Source: JAGQUL01 sp038212015 (GTDB taxonomy: Bacteria > Actinomycetota > Thermoleophilia > Gaiellales > SKUG01). From it: a stretch of 22,772 nt of DNA. The notes below the pieces were generated by a model that was not told the origin of the DNA, did not search any database, and worked only from the letters and a program-made list of their open reading frames with translations. Shown here piece after piece: positions 21,219 to 22,772 of the stretch. The translations under genes and the position numbers were made by a program. Where the stretch lies: NCBI GenBank assembly GCA_038212015.1, contig JBBQUY010000058.1:1-22772 (forward strand), given 5' to 3'. The number at the start of each line of letters is the position of its first letter. Within the stretch, counting starts at the first letter, position 1.

Positions 21219-22183
21219 TGAATCCGCTCGCCTACCTCAACCGCCTCGACGAGCGACGTCTCGGCCTCGCGATGGTCATCCCCGCGCTCGTGCTCATGGC
21301 GATCGTCGCGGCCTACCCGGTCATGAAGGCCGTCTGGCTCAGCCTGCACCGCTACAACGTCAAGGTGCCGGACGACTACGCGTTCATCGGCCTGGAGAAC
21401 TACACGCGCATCCTCGCGTCGCCGACCTGGTGGACGGCCGTCTCCACGACGCTGTCGTTCGGTGTGCTCAGCGTCGGATTCGAGTTCGCGCTCGGCCTGC
21501 TCATGGCGCTCGTCATGAACAAGGGCCTCGGCAGCGCGACCGGGCTCGTGCGCGTGGCGGTGCTCGTGCCGTGGGCGACGATCACCATCGTCACCGCGCT
21601 TGCCTGGAAGTGGATCTTCACGCCGACGTTCACGTTCGAGCTGGTCAACAAGATCACCGGCCTGTTCGCGGAGGAGTCCTGCATGCTCTGCGGGCACTGG
21701 ACGAGCATCATGGCGATGGTGTTCGCCGACATGTGGAAGACGGCGCCGTTCATCGCGCTGTTGCTGCTTGCCGGTCTGCAGTCGATCGATGCGGAGATGT
21801 ACGAGGCAGCCGACGTGGACGGCGCGTCGACGATGACGAAGTTCCTCAAGATCACGCTGCCCGCACTCAAGCCCGCGATCCTCGTGGCGCTGCTGTTCCG
21901 CTCCCTCGACGCGATGCGCATGTTCGACCTGGCGTACGTCATGACGTCGGGCGCCAATGACACCGCCACCGTCTCGATGGTCGCCTACGACTTCCTCATC
22001 AAGCGCCTCGACATGGGAGTCGGCAGCGCCATGAGCGTGCTCGTGTTCCTCATGGTGCTCATCGTCGCGTTCATCTTCGTGAAGGTGCTCGGCGCCGCGC
22101 CCGAAGGCACCGAGCCCAAGCCGTCGCGACGTGAGCGCAAGCTCGCTGCGTCACAGCCCGTGACACTGGAGATGGCGCACTGA
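21218..22183 (+). CDS. Sugar ABC importer permease, MalF type
   Basis: This is a 321-residue inner-membrane permease with six or so membrane segments, starting with MVIPALVLMAIVAAYPVMKA. The EAA loop that contacts the ATPase is EMYEAADVDGASTMTKFLKI followed by TLPALKP. The pattern WLSLHRYNV and FIGLENYTRIL near the N-terminus is typical of the UgpA/MalF group. A short segment with two cysteines (EESCMLCGHWTS, about 151-162) lies in a periplasmic loop and could form a disulphide. The C-terminal tail is charged (PKPSRRERKLA). It pairs with the downstream MalG-type permease, whose ATG overlaps its TGA by one base. Confidence 0.93.
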   Translation: MNPLAYLNRLDERRLGLAMVIPALVLMAIVAAYPVMKAVWLSLHRYNVKVPDDYAFIGLENYTRILASPTWWTAVSTTLSFGVLSVGFEFALGLLMALVMNKGLGSATGLVRVAVLVPWATITIVTALAWKWIFTPTFTFELVNKITGLFAEESCMLCGHWTSIMAMVFADMWKTAPFIALLLLAGLQSIDAEMYEAADVDGASTMTKFLKITLPALKPAILVALLFRSLDAMRMFDLAYVMTSGANDTATVSMVAYDFLIKRLDMGVGSAMSVLVFLMVLIVAFIFVKVLGAAPEGTEPKPSRRERKLAASQPVTLEMAH

Positions 22184-22772
22184 TGACCGCTACCACCGCC
22201 GGATCGTTCCAGATGCCCTCCACGGCGCCGGTGTTGCCGGAGGAGGAGCGCGACTCGCTCGGCAAGGGCCTGCTCATCGGCGGCATCATCGGCTCCGCCG
22301 CCGGAATCGTGCTCGGCCTGCCCGGCATCCTCGCGATCCTCTGGATCCCGATGATGGTCTACGGCAGCATCCGCATGCTCGGCACCTCCGCCGCGCTCAC
22401 CGGCTGGGGCATCTTCGCGCTCGTCGGCTACTGCCTCTTCCCGTTCCTGTGGCTCGTGCGACTGTCGATGGACCCGGCCGCCAACGGCAACGTGCTGCCC
22501 ACGACGTTCTCGCTGTCCAACTACGGCGCGGTGCTCGACAACGACGAGTTCGTGCGTGCGTTCTTCAACTCGATCATCGTCGCGGGCTCGGCCACCACGA
22601 TCGCGATGATCATCGGCGGCGCCGCCGCCTACGCGCTCGGTCGCCTGCCCGTGCCCGGCAAGCAATACATCATGTTCGCGGTGCTCGCCGTGGCGATGTT
22701 CCCCGGCATCTCGATCGTCGGCCCGATCTTCGAGCTGTGGCGCACGATCGGCCTGTTCGACACCAAGACCGG
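22183..22772 (+). CDS. Sugar ABC importer permease, MalG type (3' end cut by window)
   Basis: The frame from the ATG at 22183 stays open to the window end, giving about 196 residues. From about residue 80 it is a typical MalG-group permease: FPFLWLVRLSMD, FSLSNYGAVLDND, FNSIIVAGSATTIAMIIGGA, YALGRLPVPGK and MFPGISIVGPIFELWRTIGL. The first 75 residues are unusual: an acidic stretch (PEEERDSLGKG) is followed by one or two extra hydrophobic segments (LLIGGIIGSAAGIVLGLPGI and LAILWIPMMVYGSIRM) before the usual first membrane helix. It overlaps the MalF-type gene stop by one base. The EAA loop lies beyond the window. Confidence 0.9.
   Translation, partial: MTATTAGSFQMPSTAPVLPEEERDSLGKGLLIGGIIGSAAGIVLGLPGILAILWIPMMVYGSIRMLGTSAALTGWGIFALVGYCLFPFLWLVRLSMDPAANGNVLPTTFSLSNYGAVLDNDEFVRAFFNSIIVAGSATTIAMIIGGAAAYALGRLPVPGKQYIMFAVLAVAMFPGISIVGPIFELWRTIGLFDTKT

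Overview
The window is about 22.8 kb of very GC-rich DNA. The gene set points to an actinomycete-type (Actinomycetota) bacterium: a CarD-family RNA polymerase regulator, a sigma-K/RskA-like sigma and anti-sigma pair, an Abhydrolase_9 membrane hydrolase, separate LigD ligase and polymerase modules, and several genes whose -10 box sits about 7 nt from the start codon (leaderless style). The delta-60 secreted protein suggests a deep lineage such as Thermoleophilia, but that placement is only inference. I see no phage, integrase, transposase or CRISPR array, and it reads as ordinary chromosome.

Layout. 1-1018 (+): tail of an unknown gene, then a phospholipase D-like protein. 1063-1117: an 18-bp perfect inverted repeat between convergent genes. 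1156-2427 (-): an orphan ParB-like protein. 2566-3512 (+): an HPt protein and a NarL/LuxR response regulator, overlapping by 4 bp, behind a recognisable promoter with a 13-bp palindrome at its start site. 3531-4766 (-): a secreted subtilisin-like protease. 4883-4956 (-): tRNA-Pro(UGG). 5056-6927 (-): an Abhydrolase_9 membrane hydrolase. 7241-10543 (+): a secreted delta-60 repeat protein, a sugar-nucleotide-type nucleotidyltransferase and a C39-like putative cysteine peptidase.

10547-16151 (-) is a tightly packed run of five genes. In order of transcription they are LigD phosphoesterase-ligase, LigD polymerase, ABC exporter ATPase, ABC-2 permease and a membrane-anchored metallophosphoesterase. 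Three of the four junctions overlap by 1-4 bp. Diverging from it is carD (16287-16778), followed by a convergent TerB-like gene (16791-17273) and an unrecognised 186-aa gene (17338-17898). A 62-bp-period tandem hairpin repeat (17924-18028) precedes tRNA-His(GUG) and tRNA-Gly(UCC).

18409-22772 (+): an ECF sigma factor and its RskA-like membrane anti-sigma factor (4-bp overlap), then a sugar ABC importer. The importer has a lipoprotein binding protein, a MalF-type permease and a MalG-type permease cut by the window end. No importer ATPase is seen before the edge.

No single dramatic new system is evident. The items most worth following are the split PE-LIG/POL LigD pair joined by an ATGA overlap and continued into an exporter/phosphoesterase operon, the two intergenic repeat structures (1063-1117 and 17924-18028), and the orphan HPt-response regulator module with its start-site palindrome.
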